This document shows, piece after piece, positions 7,699 through 16,440 of a DNA stretch of 37,740 bases. The notes beneath the pieces were generated by a model. The model made no database searches, had not been told where the DNA came from, and saw only the letters and a list, made by a program, of their open reading frames with translations. The first letter of the stretch is position 1. Each line of letters opens with the position of its first letter. Source of the DNA: Alphaproteobacteria bacterium (lineage in GTDB: Bacteria; Pseudomonadota; Alphaproteobacteria; GCA-2731375); the NCBI GenBank assembly GCA_016776605.1, contig JADHTB010000033.1, forward strand, positions 1 through 37,740, given 5' to 3'. Made by a program: the position numbers and the translations under genes.

Positions 7699-10144
7699 CA
7701 GACTCCTCCTCCTCACTTTCGCCATCGCCATCGCCATCGGATTTGGTAAAGTTCTTTACCGCCTGCGCGAATGCCTGAAGGCGCGCCTGAACCCGGCCAT
7801 TGACGCTGTCGGGAGGATAGGTGCCATCGTCCCCCACCTCGCCGGCGGCGACGCCGGTCATCTGCTCAATTCCCTCATCAATGGTTGTAATCGGATAGAT
7901 ATGGAATTCGCCCCGCTCCGCCGCCGCAACGACATCCTCTCTCAACATCAGATGTTTTACATTTGCGGCCGGAATCAAGACGCCCTGATCCCCGCTCAGA
8001 CCGCGTTGTTGGCAAAGATCAAAAAAACCTTCGATTTTCTCGTTAACGCCGCCAATAGCCTGAACCTCACCAAATTGGTTGACCGAGCCGGTGACCGCCA
8101 GAGATTGTTTTATCGGAATCTCGGACAGGGCCGACAGCAGGGCATAAAGTTCGGTCGATGAGGCGCTGTCCCCGTCTATGCCGCCATAAGACTGCTCGAA
8201 GACCAGGCTGGCGGTGAGGGAAAGCGGCTTATCCTTCGTATAGCGGGCCGCCAGGAAATTCGATAAAATCAACACCCCTTTCGAATGCAAGGGACCGCCC
8301 AGTTTCACCTCGCGTTCGATGTCGACGACCTTGCCGCCGCCAAGGCGGACCCGGGCGGTGATGCGGCTGGGCCGGCCAAAGGCGAAATCCCCCAACTGTA
8401 GCACCGACAGGCCATTGATTTGCCCGACCCTGTCACCGGAGGTATCAAGGATGATCGTTCCACGTTCAAATTGTTCCTGGGTTCGTTCCCTGATGCGGTC
8501 AGAGCGGTGAATATGGGCCGACACCGCCTTTTTGACATCATCACCGCTGATGACCTTGTGCCCCTGGCTGGCGGCCCAATGATCCGCCTCCGACAAAAGG
8601 TCGGCCAATGACCGAAGATGATTTGACAGCCGTTCCGCATCGCCCGCCAGGCGGGTCATCCGTACCAAAACCTGCCCTACGGCGCTGGGGTCCAGGGGCA
8701 GAAGGTTTTTCTTCCGGGCGTGGGTGGCGATCAAACGCACGAAGTGCGCAATCGCGTCCTCGGTCACCGGAATGCGGTCATCGAAATCGACCGGAACCTT
8801 GAAAAGCTCTCGAAAATCAGGATCGTGTTGGCTCAGCAGATAATAGAGCATGGCATCACCGACCAGTATGACTTTCACATCCAGTGGGATCGGTTCGGGT
8901 TTGAGGCTGACGGTACTGCTCAATGACATCATCTGGCTTAAGGATTCAATGCGGATTTCGCGGCTGCGCAACTCACGCTTCAAGGTCTCCCAGGCAAATG
9001 GCTGAAGGATCAGGCGGCGCGCGTCAAGTATCAGATAACCACCATTGGCGTGGTGCAACGCCCCAGCCTTGATCAGCCGAAAATCTGTGACCAGATTGCC
9101 GAATTCCGCGCGATATTCCACCCGCCCCAGTAAATTGTCGACGGTTGGGTTATCCTCATAAATAACCGGCGCACCATTGTTGTCATCATGGCAGACCAGG
9201 ACATTGACCTGACAGTTCCCGATCACCAGTTCCCGTTGACGCGAAATATCCGGCGCCATTCCCGGTGGCAAGGATTGGGCCACCTGTTCGTTGGTCAGGC
9301 GGAAGACATCAGCATGATCGATGACGTGGGCCTGCACCTCGTCGAGGAAGGCAATGACCGCTTCATTGTCCTGCCAGTGCTCGCGGATTTCGTCGATAAT
9401 ATGGCCGACCGCGAAAGAGGTGATCTCCCGGTTCAGGGTCCGGATTTCCTGGCGTTGCTGACGTTCGAGTTCCGGCAGCATGCGAACCGCCGATTGCAGT
9501 TCGCCCTCCAAACCGCTGATATCTTTCTTAATCGTTTCGCGTTCTTCTTCGGACATTTTGGCGAACATGTCCGGCTCGACAACCTGCCCCTCGCGGACCG
9601 GCGCCAGCGCCAAACCCACGGGTGTGCGGACAAGGGCAATGCTTTTCTTTTCGGCCTTTTCCCGCAACTCTTCGAACACTTGTTCCTGGCGTAATTTATA
9701 CTGCTCCATGATAACGTCGAGCCGGGTTCGATAATCATCGCTTTCAAAAGCCGACGAAATCACGACCCGTAATTCTTCGGCCAAATTCGCCATCTGCTTG
9801 GCCAACTCAGTTGCCCGGCCGGGCGGCAATCGTAACGCTTTGGGACAATGAGGCGTGGCGAAATCGTTAACATAGCACCAGTCATCCGGCAGGGGCTGTA
9901 CTGCGGCCTCCGGCTCCAGGTAGTGGCGGACGACGTCCGTTTTTCCCGTTCCAGGGGGGCCGAATGCGAAAAGATTAAAACCTTGATGGCGAACGCCAAT
10001 GCCAAAGCGGATCGCCTCGACCGCACGGTCCTGGCCCAGGGGCTCATGCAAATCCTCGAGCTGGCTGGTGTCCTCGAAATCAAATGCCGCGAGGGCGTAA
10101 CGACGGCATAACTCAGATGCAGGCAACGCCTTGATAAGCGCCAT
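7691..10144 (-). CDS. ATP-dependent Lon-family protease (AAA_32/LonC-like type)
   Basis: An 817-residue AAA+ protease of the Lon-like group that lacks the classical LAN substrate-binding domain. Walker A GPPGTGKT is at 62-69, followed by a long coiled-coil insertion (about 100-260), a GGYLILDARRLI Walker B-like region, an arginine-finger/LID region and a C-terminal Lon proteolytic domain. The catalytic dyad is Ser660 (IDGDSASS) and Lys703 (GGVNEKIEG), spaced 43 residues apart exactly as in E. coli Lon. The C-terminus is strongly acidic (DGDGDGESEEEESDD). Classical lon is not in the window. The start ATG at 10142-10144 has AGGAGG 10 nt upstream, directly abutting a dispersed repeat. It heads a coupled set with the Usp-like protein and the APC permease. 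Substrates are unknown. Confidence 0.93.
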   Translation of the reverse strand: MALIKALPASELCRRYALAAFDFEDTSQLEDLHEPLGQDRAVEAIRFGIGVRHQGFNLFAFGPPGTGKTDVVRHYLEPEAAVQPLPDDWCYVNDFATPHCPKALRLPPGRATELAKQMANLAEELRVVISSAFESDDYRTRLDVIMEQYKLRQEQVFEELREKAEKKSIALVRTPVGLALAPVREGQVVEPDMFAKMSEEERETIKKDISGLEGELQSAVRMLPELERQQRQEIRTLNREITSFAVGHIIDEIREHWQDNEAVIAFLDEVQAHVIDHADVFRLTNEQVAQSLPPGMAPDISRQRELVIGNCQVNVLVCHDDNNGAPVIYEDNPTVDNLLGRVEYRAEFGNLVTDFRLIKAGALHHANGGYLILDARRLILQPFAWETLKRELRSREIRIESLSQMMSLSSTVSLKPEPIPLDVKVILVGDAMLYYLLSQHDPDFRELFKVPVDFDDRIPVTEDAIAHFVRLIATHARKKNLLPLDPSAVGQVLVRMTRLAGDAERLSNHLRSLADLLSEADHWAASQGHKVISGDDVKKAVSAHIHRSDRIRERTQEQFERGTIILDTSGDRVGQINGLSVLQLGDFAFGRPSRITARVRLGGGKVVDIEREVKLGGPLHSKGVLILSNFLAARYTKDKPLSLTASLVFEQSYGGIDGDSASSTELYALLSALSEIPIKQSLAVTGSVNQFGEVQAIGGVNEKIEGFFDLCQQRGLSGDQGVLIPAANVKHLMLREDVVAAAERGEFHIYPITTIDEGIEQMTGVAAGEVGDDGTYPPDSVNGRVQARLQAFAQAVKNFTKSDGDGDGESEEEESDD

Positions 10145-10155
10145 TAATTCACCTC

Positions 10156-10204
10156 CTAGAGCAATTCCGAAGATCTGAGCATTTTCAGAATGAAAATGCT
10201 CTAG
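10156..10204. repeat. dispersed palindromic repeat, short form
   Basis: This copy shares the left 15 bp (CTAGAGCAATTCCGA) and the right 35 bp, including hairpin GAGCATTTTCA-GAA-TGAAAATGCTC, with the copy at 2749-2853 and lacks the internal hairpin. It abuts the ribosome-binding site of the lon-like gene, so the two might interact in the transcript. Confidence 0.8.
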
Positions 10205-10286
10205 CGGACATGTTCGGCGAATACTAGCAACAAGCAGGCCTTGCCAACACGACCTATATCAAGTCACACCGGCATCGCCTCCGGTC

Positions 10287-12005
10287 CTATTGGTCCCGTT
10301 GTTCAAAGGCGGCTAATTCGCCCATGAAAGGGGCAGCGATATCGGCATTGATCTTGCAATCCAGAAAGACCAGTCCCTGCGGGTCTCGGAGCAAAGGCGC
10401 GGCGACGGCCAGGTCGTCCATGCTTCGTATGGTCGCCACCTCGAAGCCGAAGGCCTGCGCGATGGGAGCGAAATCCACGTCGGGGAATAGCGACTTGGCG
10501 ACGGGCCGCTGATGCGCCCTTAGCAGATGCAACTCGGCGCCATAGGCGCAATCGTTCATGATGATGACGACCATGGGCAGATCCTCCCGCGCCACGGTAT
10601 CCAGTTCGCTCAGTGTCATGACAAAGCCACCATCTCCCATGATCAGCACGGTGGTATTTTCCGGCCGCGCCTTGGCGACGCCCATGGCGGTACCAAAGCC
10701 AAGGCCGATGGAGGCGAATTCGTTGGTCATTTTGAAATGGCCGGGTCCCGGCGTTGGGATATAGGGAACGACGCCCAGGAAATTGCCCGCGTCATAGACC
10801 ACATTTCGATCCTCTGGCAAAAGCTTGCCCAGCTCCAAGGCCAGGGAACGGGGATCGACGGTGCGCGCCGTATGGGCGGCCTGGAAATCCGTGCCAATGT
10901 CAAAATCCGCAATGTCTTGGCGTACCGCCGCCGCATGAAAGGGTTTCTCGGCTTCCGTCCGCGCGGGGACCGCGGCCAATAGCTGCTCCGCCACGGCTTT
11001 GGCATCGCCGACCAGACCCACATCGGCGTCGCAATAGCGCCCGATATTGTTTCGCACCATATCCACCTGAATAAGCGGCACCGGAGGCAGGGAAGTGCCA
11101 AAGCTCATAGTCAGAAAATTCAGCGCGGCGCCAAAGGCCAGCACACAGTCCGCCTGCGCGACATAGCGCCGGGCCATGGAGTGAGAGAAGGAGCCGATAA
11201 TATCCAGGTTGTTCGGGTTGCCCCGGAACATATCCTTGCCCCGCGCGGTCGTGATAAGCAGGGCGCCCAACTTGTCCGCCAGGGCTTCCAGCGCCGGCCC
11301 CGCCTGGGCGCGGTGCGCGCCCATGCCGGCGATGATCACCGGCCGTTGGCTTTTCGCCAGCACCCCCAGCGCCGTCTCGATACCCTGGGGCCGGGCAGCC
11401 GCGCCGGGCCTTGGTACGGGCAGGGCGATGGGCTGATCGTCTTCGCGGACCTGGATATCGGCAAGCTGCACATCGGTCGGCAGATGCAGCGTCGCCACCG
11501 TGCCCCGCATAGCCACCGCGACGGCATCGGCCAGCGCGGTCCGCGCCGCCTGGGGCGAGGTTGGAAAAAACCCCTGCAGGCCCGCCCCCGCCATAACGGC
11601 ACGGGAATTGAAGGCCTTGTAGTCCGGTCCGATGCCGTTCGGCGCGCCACCACCTACCGGCGCCTCGCCGAAAATGATCAGGACCTTGGAGCCGGTACGC
11701 GAGGCGCTGACGGCGGCGTGCAAACCGTTTGCCGCCGCCGGTCCCCGGCCGATGATGGCGATGCCCAGGCGGCCGGTGGTGGCCGCATAGCCCTCGGCCA
11801 TGGCAATGGCGTGATTTTCGTGCCGGGCGCCGTAAAATTGAATGCCGATGGTGTCGATTTCGACCGCGAACATGGCGGTGTCGTCACTCATCAAGCCAAA
11901 TACCGCATCGACGCCAAGGTCCTTGATGTCATGGGCCAGCGCCTCATAGGTGGGGATAAAACGCACCCCCTGACCGCTGTCTTGATCCATGCTTGATTTG
12001 TTCAT
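10287..12005 (-). CDS. thiamine diphosphate-dependent enzyme, acetolactate synthase-like
   Basis: A 572-residue member of the POX/acetolactate synthase family with the three expected domains: an N-terminal PYR domain with catalytic Glu63 in RHENHAIAMAEGYA, a central DHS-like domain (about 200-330) and a C-terminal PP domain with the ThDP/Mg2+ motif GDGGF...MNDCAYG. Such enzymes decarboxylate 2-oxo acids or ligate the resulting aldehyde. The true reaction cannot be told from sequence; no ilvN-like regulatory subunit is adjacent, which argues against branched-chain acetolactate synthase. The ATG at 12003-12005 is chosen because GGAGGGG lies directly upstream; an in-frame GTG at 12017 overlaps that site and is less likely. 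It is divergent from rpsU. Confidence 0.88.
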   Translation of the reverse strand: MNKSSMDQDSGQGVRFIPTYEALAHDIKDLGVDAVFGLMSDDTAMFAVEIDTIGIQFYGARHENHAIAMAEGYAATTGRLGIAIIGRGPAAANGLHAAVSASRTGSKVLIIFGEAPVGGGAPNGIGPDYKAFNSRAVMAGAGLQGFFPTSPQAARTALADAVAVAMRGTVATLHLPTDVQLADIQVREDDQPIALPVPRPGAAARPQGIETALGVLAKSQRPVIIAGMGAHRAQAGPALEALADKLGALLITTARGKDMFRGNPNNLDIIGSFSHSMARRYVAQADCVLAFGAALNFLTMSFGTSLPPVPLIQVDMVRNNIGRYCDADVGLVGDAKAVAEQLLAAVPARTEAEKPFHAAAVRQDIADFDIGTDFQAAHTARTVDPRSLALELGKLLPEDRNVVYDAGNFLGVVPYIPTPGPGHFKMTNEFASIGLGFGTAMGVAKARPENTTVLIMGDGGFVMTLSELDTVAREDLPMVVIIMNDCAYGAELHLLRAHQRPVAKSLFPDVDFAPIAQAFGFEVATIRSMDDLAVAAPLLRDPQGLVFLDCKINADIAAPFMGELAAFEQRDQ

Positions 12006-12305
12006 GTTCCCCTCCACCTCGTTCGCCCCGCGTTAGCCCACCAATTGGACCCGGCCCCAATGAGATCCTGACTATAAGCCGGCAAGCGGCTAGCGCAAAC
12101 CTTGGCCGGTCAATGTGCCGCCCCTAACAACGCTTCACATTGCCACCGCGTTGGGCTATAAACCCCCTCAATCGGCTGGCAAAGCTTGGCGAGGGGTTAG
12201 TTGCGCCTTTCTTTCCAGACTTTTCAAATGTCATTGGAATATGGTTTATTCGCTTAAATCTGGCGATTTTTGGCGAATATTGGCGAATTTTTAAGGAGAA
12301 GACCA
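12006..12305. promoter_or_regulatory. divergent intergenic region with the rpsU leader
   Basis: About 300 bp separate the ThDP enzyme start from rpsU. An imperfect hairpin can form between CCCCCTC (12163-12169) and GAGGGGTT (12191-12198). Immediately before the rpsU ribosome-binding site lie three imperfect 10-bp tandem units, TGGCGATTTT, TGGCGAATAT and TGGCGAATTT (12261-12290). The segment is AT-rich compared with its neighbours and probably holds the rpsU promoter and leader; I cannot assign -35/-10 boxes with confidence. Confidence 0.45.
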
Positions 12306-12515
12306 CTGGTACAGGTCAGTGTGCGCGACAATAACGTCGATCAGGCGCTTCGCGCTCTGAAGAAAAAATTGCAGCGTGAAGGCGTCTTCCGCGAAATGAA
12401 AATGCGGAAGTATTTTGAAAAGCCATCAGAGCGCCGGGCTCGTGAAAAGGCCGAGGCCGTGCGCCGCGCGCGCAAGCTGGCCCGCAAACGGGCCCAGAAG
12501 GAAGGCTTGCTTTAA
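12306..12515 (+). CDS. rpsU: 30S ribosomal protein S21
   Basis: S21 is a small basic protein of the 30S subunit near the anti-Shine-Dalgarno region, needed for initiation. The product, 69 residues, reads [20 protein letters not shown] near its start and ends with the basic run [17 protein letters not shown], matching alphaproteobacterial S21 throughout. The family normally starts MVQV or MQV. Here the codon in that position is CTG (12306-12308), with AAGGAGA at 12293-12299, 7 nt upstream, an ideal spacing. An in-frame TTG at 12270 adds 12 residues that are not in the family and has no Shine-Dalgarno. A later GTG (12318) would delete conserved residues. A CTG start is therefore the best reading, though a sequencing error at that base is possible. 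Confidence 0.93.
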   Translation: MVQVSVRDNNVDQALRALKKKLQREGVFREMKMRKYFEKPSERRAREKAEAVRRARKLARKRAQKEGLL

Positions 12516-12849
12516 CGCAACGCCCATCCGCCGGCTGCTGCGTGCAGCCGCGAAGTCTGCTTCGGTTCTTGAATATTTCTTGACCACCCGCCACATGGCG
12601 GGTGCGTCAGGTTTGCGTCCGTGCGAGCAGGTTCCGGCAAGGTCAAAACCATTTGCTTCTGCCGCCGATCCTTTTACCCTTTGACCGTCCAATGTTTCTG
12701 GCGAATATTTCCGACGAATATTTCTGACCACGGTCCGGTACGGTGACTGCAACAAACATCACATATTCCCGCCCCCGCCCTGGTGCGCGGCGGGCCACGG
12801 CGACGCCCCTGTCGCGCGGGCCATGCAACGGCTGTGTCATTACCCCGTC
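12516..12849. other. intergenic region with hairpins and direct repeats
   Basis: No gene is seen. Two hairpins follow rpsU: CGGCTGC/GCAGCCG (12532-12538 with 12544-12550) and CACCCGCCA/TGGCGGGTG (12585-12593 with 12596-12604); neither has a T-tract, so termination is uncertain. The sequence GAATATTTCTTGACCAC at 12571-12587 recurs with one base missing as GAATATTTCTGACCAC at 12716-12731, and a third GAATATTTC occurs at 12703. These AT-rich direct repeats could be operator-like sites for the downstream MFS exporter gene. Confidence 0.4.
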
Positions 12850-14361
12850 ATGACCGCCATCGCACCGGAAGCGGATGCCATACCAGCTTTTCGCCGCTGG
12901 GCCATTTTATTCAGCGTTACCCTGGCAACCATGCAATACGCCATGGCCATTCTGGTGGTCTCGGTGCTGTTGCCGCAGATGCAGGGGTCGTTATCGGCAA
13001 CCCAGGACGAAATCGCCTGGGTGATGATTTTCAACATCCTGGCCACGGCGGTGATGACCCCCATGACCGGTTGGCTGGAGGCCCAATTCGGCCGGCGCCG
13101 GGTCATGCTGGGCAGCATGGCCGGCTTCTCCCTGGCCACCATAGCCTGTGGCCTGTCGCCCAATCTGGCCATATTGGTGCTGTTTCGCATTGCCCAGGGA
13201 ACCTTTGGCGCCCCCCTGATCCCCTTGGGCCAGGCGATCATTTTGGATACTTTCCCCAAGCATCAGCATGGCCTGGCGACCGGGGTCTTTGGCATGGCGG
13301 TAGTGGTGGGGCCGGTGATCGGGCCCATGCTGGGAGGCGTCCTGGCGGAATCCTATGGCTGGCCGGCCGCCTTCTATATGTTTATTCCGTTCGGCATTGT
13401 CGCCTTGGCCGGGATGTTCCTGTTTCTCACCGACAAAGCCGACCGGCGGCGGTCCAGTCTGGACTGGACCGGTTTTTTAACCCTGTCGGCGGCGGTCATC
13501 GGGCTGCAATTGTTGCTGTCGCGGGGGCAGCGGCATGATTGGTTCGAAAGCCCGGAAATCATCATCGAGGCGACCCTGGCGCTGATCGCCCTGCATCTAT
13601 TCGTGGTGCATACCTTGACGACCAAACAGCCGTTCCTGAACCCGCGCCTGTTTCTGGATCGCAACTTTGTCCTGGGCCTGGTGATCGTCGCGATCTATGG
13701 CATGCTGAATTTCACGCCCATGGTACTGTTGCCGCCGATGTTGCAGGGTATTCTGGGGTTTCCCGATTCAATTATCGGCATACTGCTGGGCCTGCGCGGG
13801 GCCGGCGCCATTGTCGGGTTTTTCTTGGCCATTTTCATTTCGCGCATGGATCCCAGAATCGGCATGGCATTCGGCTTTTTGATCCAGGTCGCCTCGGGTC
13901 TGTACATGGCCAGCTTTGACGTCAACGTGACCATCGCCGATGTGGGCATCAACAGTATTTTGCAAGGTATAGCGGTAGGGGTTATCTGGGTGCCGTTGAC
14001 CATGGCCACGTTCGCCACTCTGGATTCCCGTTATTTGGCCGAGGGTTCGTCGATTTATCATCTGCTGCGCAATTTGGGCAGCTCGATCTTTATTTCTTTG
14101 TCGGTAACCTTGGTGATCGTCTCCACCGCGACCAATTACGCCGGACTGACCGAACTGATCTCGGACTACAACAAGGCCCTGTCATTGCCCTGGTTGCTGG
14201 GCGCCTGGAGTGCGGACAGCACCAAGGGACTGGCTGCCTTGAGCGGGGAAATCGGCCGTCAGGCCGCCATGATCGGCTATATCAACGCCTTCAAGGCGTA
14301 TGCACTGGCCAGTGCGGCCGTCCTGCCCTTGATCCTGCTCGTCCGGGTGCCCAAGAGATAG
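12850..14361 (+). CDS. MFS multidrug exporter, DHA2 (EmrB-like) family
   Basis: A 14-helix major facilitator of about 503 residues. The first helix (FSVTLATMQYAMAILVVSVL) leads into MQGSLSATQDEIAWV, typical of EmrB-type proteins, then TGWLEAQFGRRRVMLG (motif A), the RIAQGTFGAPLIPLGQAI segment and motif C-like VVVGPVIGPMLGGVL. These proteins export lipophilic drugs or organic compounds by proton antiport. EmrA-like membrane fusion partners are not adjacent. Helix 1 has MQYAM where many relatives have an Asp-containing motif (LDxTIVNVALP), a notable departure. Start is uncertain: ATG at 12850 fits family alignments, ATG at 12823 is also open, and neither has a clear ribosome-binding site. Confidence 0.88.
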   Translation: MTAIAPEADAIPAFRRWAILFSVTLATMQYAMAILVVSVLLPQMQGSLSATQDEIAWVMIFNILATAVMTPMTGWLEAQFGRRRVMLGSMAGFSLATIACGLSPNLAILVLFRIAQGTFGAPLIPLGQAIILDTFPKHQHGLATGVFGMAVVVGPVIGPMLGGVLAESYGWPAAFYMFIPFGIVALAGMFLFLTDKADRRRSSLDWTGFLTLSAAVIGLQLLLSRGQRHDWFESPEIIIEATLALIALHLFVVHTLTTKQPFLNPRLFLDRNFVLGLVIVAIYGMLNFTPMVLLPPMLQGILGFPDSIIGILLGLRGAGAIVGFFLAIFISRMDPRIGMAFGFLIQVASGLYMASFDVNVTIADVGINSILQGIAVGVIWVPLTMATFATLDSRYLAEGSSIYHLLRNLGSSIFISLSVTLVIVSTATNYAGLTELISDYNKALSLPWLLGAWSADSTKGLAALSGEIGRQAAMIGYINAFKAYALASAAVLPLILLVRVPKR

Positions 14362-14392
14362 AGGCCGGTGCGGCGTTAGGCAGTTAAGATGT

Positions 14393-14437
14393 TGACGGGG
14401 CACCCGGTTATGCTGACCGCAATCGGGCGCCCCGTCA
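14393..14437. terminator. possible bidirectional terminator hairpin between convergent genes
   Basis: TGACGGGGCACCC (14393-14405) pairs with GGGCGCCCCGTCA (14425-14437) with a single mismatch, forming a 13-bp stem with a 19-nt loop. It sits between the stop of the MFS gene (+) and the stop of the thiolase gene (-). There is no T-run, so intrinsic termination is only suggested by position and stem strength. Confidence 0.4.
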
Positions 14438-14442
14438 GATCA

Positions 14443-15618
14443 TTAAGCGACTTCGAACAGGCCCGCGGCACCCATGCCGCCGCCAATGCACATGGTGCAG
14501 ACGACGTATTTGACGCCCCGGCGCTTGCCCTCGATCAGCGCGTGGCCAACCATGCGGGCGCCGCTCATGCCATAGGGATGGCCGATGGAGACGGCGCCGC
14601 CGTTAACATTCAGATTTTCGTCCGCGATGCCAAGGCGGTCCCGGCAATACAGCACCTGTACGGCAAAGGCTTCGTTCAATTCCCACAAACCGATGTCGTC
14701 CACGGTCAAGCCGTTGCGCGCCAGCAGCTTGGGCACCGCAAAGACCGGGCCGATACCCATTTCATCGGGCTCGCAACCGGCCACGGCCAGGCCGCGGTAA
14801 ATGCCCAGGGGTTGAATATTACGCTGTTCGGCCAGCTTGGCGTCCATCACCACGGCGGCCGAGGCGCCGTCCGATAGTTGCGAAGCGTTGCCGGCGGTGA
14901 TGGTGCCGCCTTCGATGACCGCCTTCAGGCTGATCAGCCCGTCCATATTGGTGGAGGGACGGTTGCCTTCGTCCTTCCCCAAGGTGACTTCCTGGTCACT
15001 GATTTCGCCGGTTTCCTTGTTGGCGACCTTCATGACGGTGGTTATGGGTACGATTTCATCATCAAATTTGCCGGCCTGTTGCGCCGCCGCAGTGCGCATC
15101 TGGCTTTGCAGGCCATAAGCATCCATGTCATCGCGGCTGATGGAATAGCGCGACGCCACTACTTCCGCCGTGTTCAACATGGCCATATAGAGGTCTTTGG
15201 AGTGGCTGGTGGCGGATTTGTTGGCATAGAGGTTCATCTTGTCGTTTTGCACCAACGAGATGGACTCGACGCCGCCGCCGATGCAGATCGGCATGCCATC
15301 ATCGATCACCTGCTTGGCGGCGGTGGCGATCGCCATCATCCCGGACGAGCATTGCCGGTCCAGGGTCATGCCCGAGACGCTGACAGGCAAGCCTGCCGCC
15401 AGCAGGCTTTGCCGCGCCGTATTGTTGCCCGTGGTGCCCTGCTGCATGGCGCAGCCCAGGATCACGTCATCCACTTCCGCCGGATCAATGCCGGCGCGGG
15501 AAACCGCATTTTGAATGGCATGGCCGGCCAGTGCCGGGCCTTCGGTATTGTTGAACGCGCCGCGATAGGCCTTGCCAATCGGCGTGCGGGCGGTGGAAAC
15601 AATGACGGCTTCTTTCAT
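14443..15618 (-). CDS. acetyl-CoA C-acyltransferase (thiolase)
   Basis: A thiolase of 391 residues that either cleaves 3-ketoacyl-CoA or condenses two acetyl-CoA. The nucleophilic Cys90 lies in [15 protein letters not shown], His347 in [12 protein letters not shown], and the second cysteine, Cys377, in [13 protein letters not shown], all canonical. The sequence around the active site resembles degradative FadA/PcaF-like thiolases (type I). The start at 15616-15618 gives [15 protein letters not shown], the usual thiolase N-terminus, with AGGAGAT upstream; the longer frame to 15759 is rejected. It follows the isochorismatase-like gene on the same strand after a 94-bp gap. No FadB partner is adjacent, so its pathway is unknown. 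Confidence 0.95.
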   Translation of the reverse strand: MKEAVIVSTARTPIGKAYRGAFNNTEGPALAGHAIQNAVSRAGIDPAEVDDVILGCAMQQGTTGNNTARQSLLAAGLPVSVSGMTLDRQCSSGMMAIATAAKQVIDDGMPICIGGGVESISLVQNDKMNLYANKSATSHSKDLYMAMLNTAEVVASRYSISRDDMDAYGLQSQMRTAAAQQAGKFDDEIVPITTVMKVANKETGEISDQEVTLGKDEGNRPSTNMDGLISLKAVIEGGTITAGNASQLSDGASAAVVMDAKLAEQRNIQPLGIYRGLAVAGCEPDEMGIGPVFAVPKLLARNGLTVDDIGLWELNEAFAVQVLYCRDRLGIADENLNVNGGAVSIGHPYGMSGARMVGHALIEGKRRGVKYVVCTMCIGGGMGAAGLFEVA

Positions 15619-15712
15619 CGGGGGATCTCCTGGCGTTTTGAAAATGCGCTGTCTCAATTGCTGGCGCAATATAGCCGCGTGAACCGGCCCGCGCCAGCGA
15701 ACAAACCATACC

Positions 15713-16333
15713 CTAACCCAAGGCGGCAATAACTTCCGCACTGGACTGAACCCAGCCAAACTTCATGGCAAAGTTCCGCAAAGTGGCCGCCTGCAGCTCC
15801 GGGTCGAAGGAAGAAACGGCATCCACCACCATGGTGGTGGGAAAGTCGTGATGAAAGGCCTGGCGGGCGGTTTCCTCCACACAAATCTGGGTTACCGTGC
15901 CCGTAATAGCCAGGGAACCGACCCCCATATGGCGCAGAGCACCATTCAGATTGGTACCGTGAAAAGCGCCATAGCCGTATTTCTCGATAATCAGGTCATC
16001 GGCCTCGGGACGCAATTCATCAATGATCTCGGTACATTCAAGCTCTGCATCCACGTCCGGGTAATAGCGGCGGTGGCCCTGCCAGCAGCATTTCGTGGGC
16101 GGCTCGCATTCCGGCGACCAAAGCCATCCCAGGCTGGGCGTCTGGGCCGACAGGAATTTGGTGTAGATTACCGGCCGGCGGTGCTGGCGAAAGGCGGCGA
16201 TCAGAGCCTGATGCGCGGCAATGCTGCCCAGGGCGTCGGGCACCTGCAACGGGGCATCCTGGCGGACAAAATCATTCTGCATGTCGACGATCAACAAAGC
16301 CGGTTTTTCAAATGCATTCCGCTGATCAGTCAT
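15713..16333 (-). CDS. isochorismatase-family cysteine hydrolase
   Basis: A 206-residue hydrolase of the isochorismatase/nicotinamidase/N-carbamoylsarcosine amidase fold. The catalytic triad is visible: Asp17 in [10 protein letters not shown], Lys118 in [15 protein letters not shown] and Cys151 in [17 protein letters not shown]. The cis-peptide GTV before the cysteine is also typical. An active-site Cys marks it as an amidase-type member rather than a true isochorismatase; substrates could be ureidoacrylate, carbamoyl compounds or other amides. The ATG at 16331-16333 has GGGAGGCGG in front of it, so the longer frame to 16420 is rejected. It is divergent from the GMC oxidoreductase gene with a 107-bp shared promoter region and is followed by the thiolase. 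Confidence 0.92.
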   Translation of the reverse strand: MTDQRNAFEKPALLIVDMQNDFVRQDAPLQVPDALGSIAAHQALIAAFRQHRRPVIYTKFLSAQTPSLGWLWSPECEPPTKCCWQGHRRYYPDVDAELECTEIIDELRPEADDLIIEKYGYGAFHGTNLNGALRHMGVGSLAITGTVTQICVEETARQAFHHDFPTTMVVDAVSSFDPELQAATLRNFAMKFGWVQSSAEVIAALG

Positions 16334-16440
16334 GGCCGCCTCCCGCGTAATTGTCAAAGCTGTTTCGTTTCTACGACAAGTTAGCGTTAAGATGCCGGCA
16401 AAACCAACTGCATCGAGCAAACGGGACAGGGTGAGTGAGA

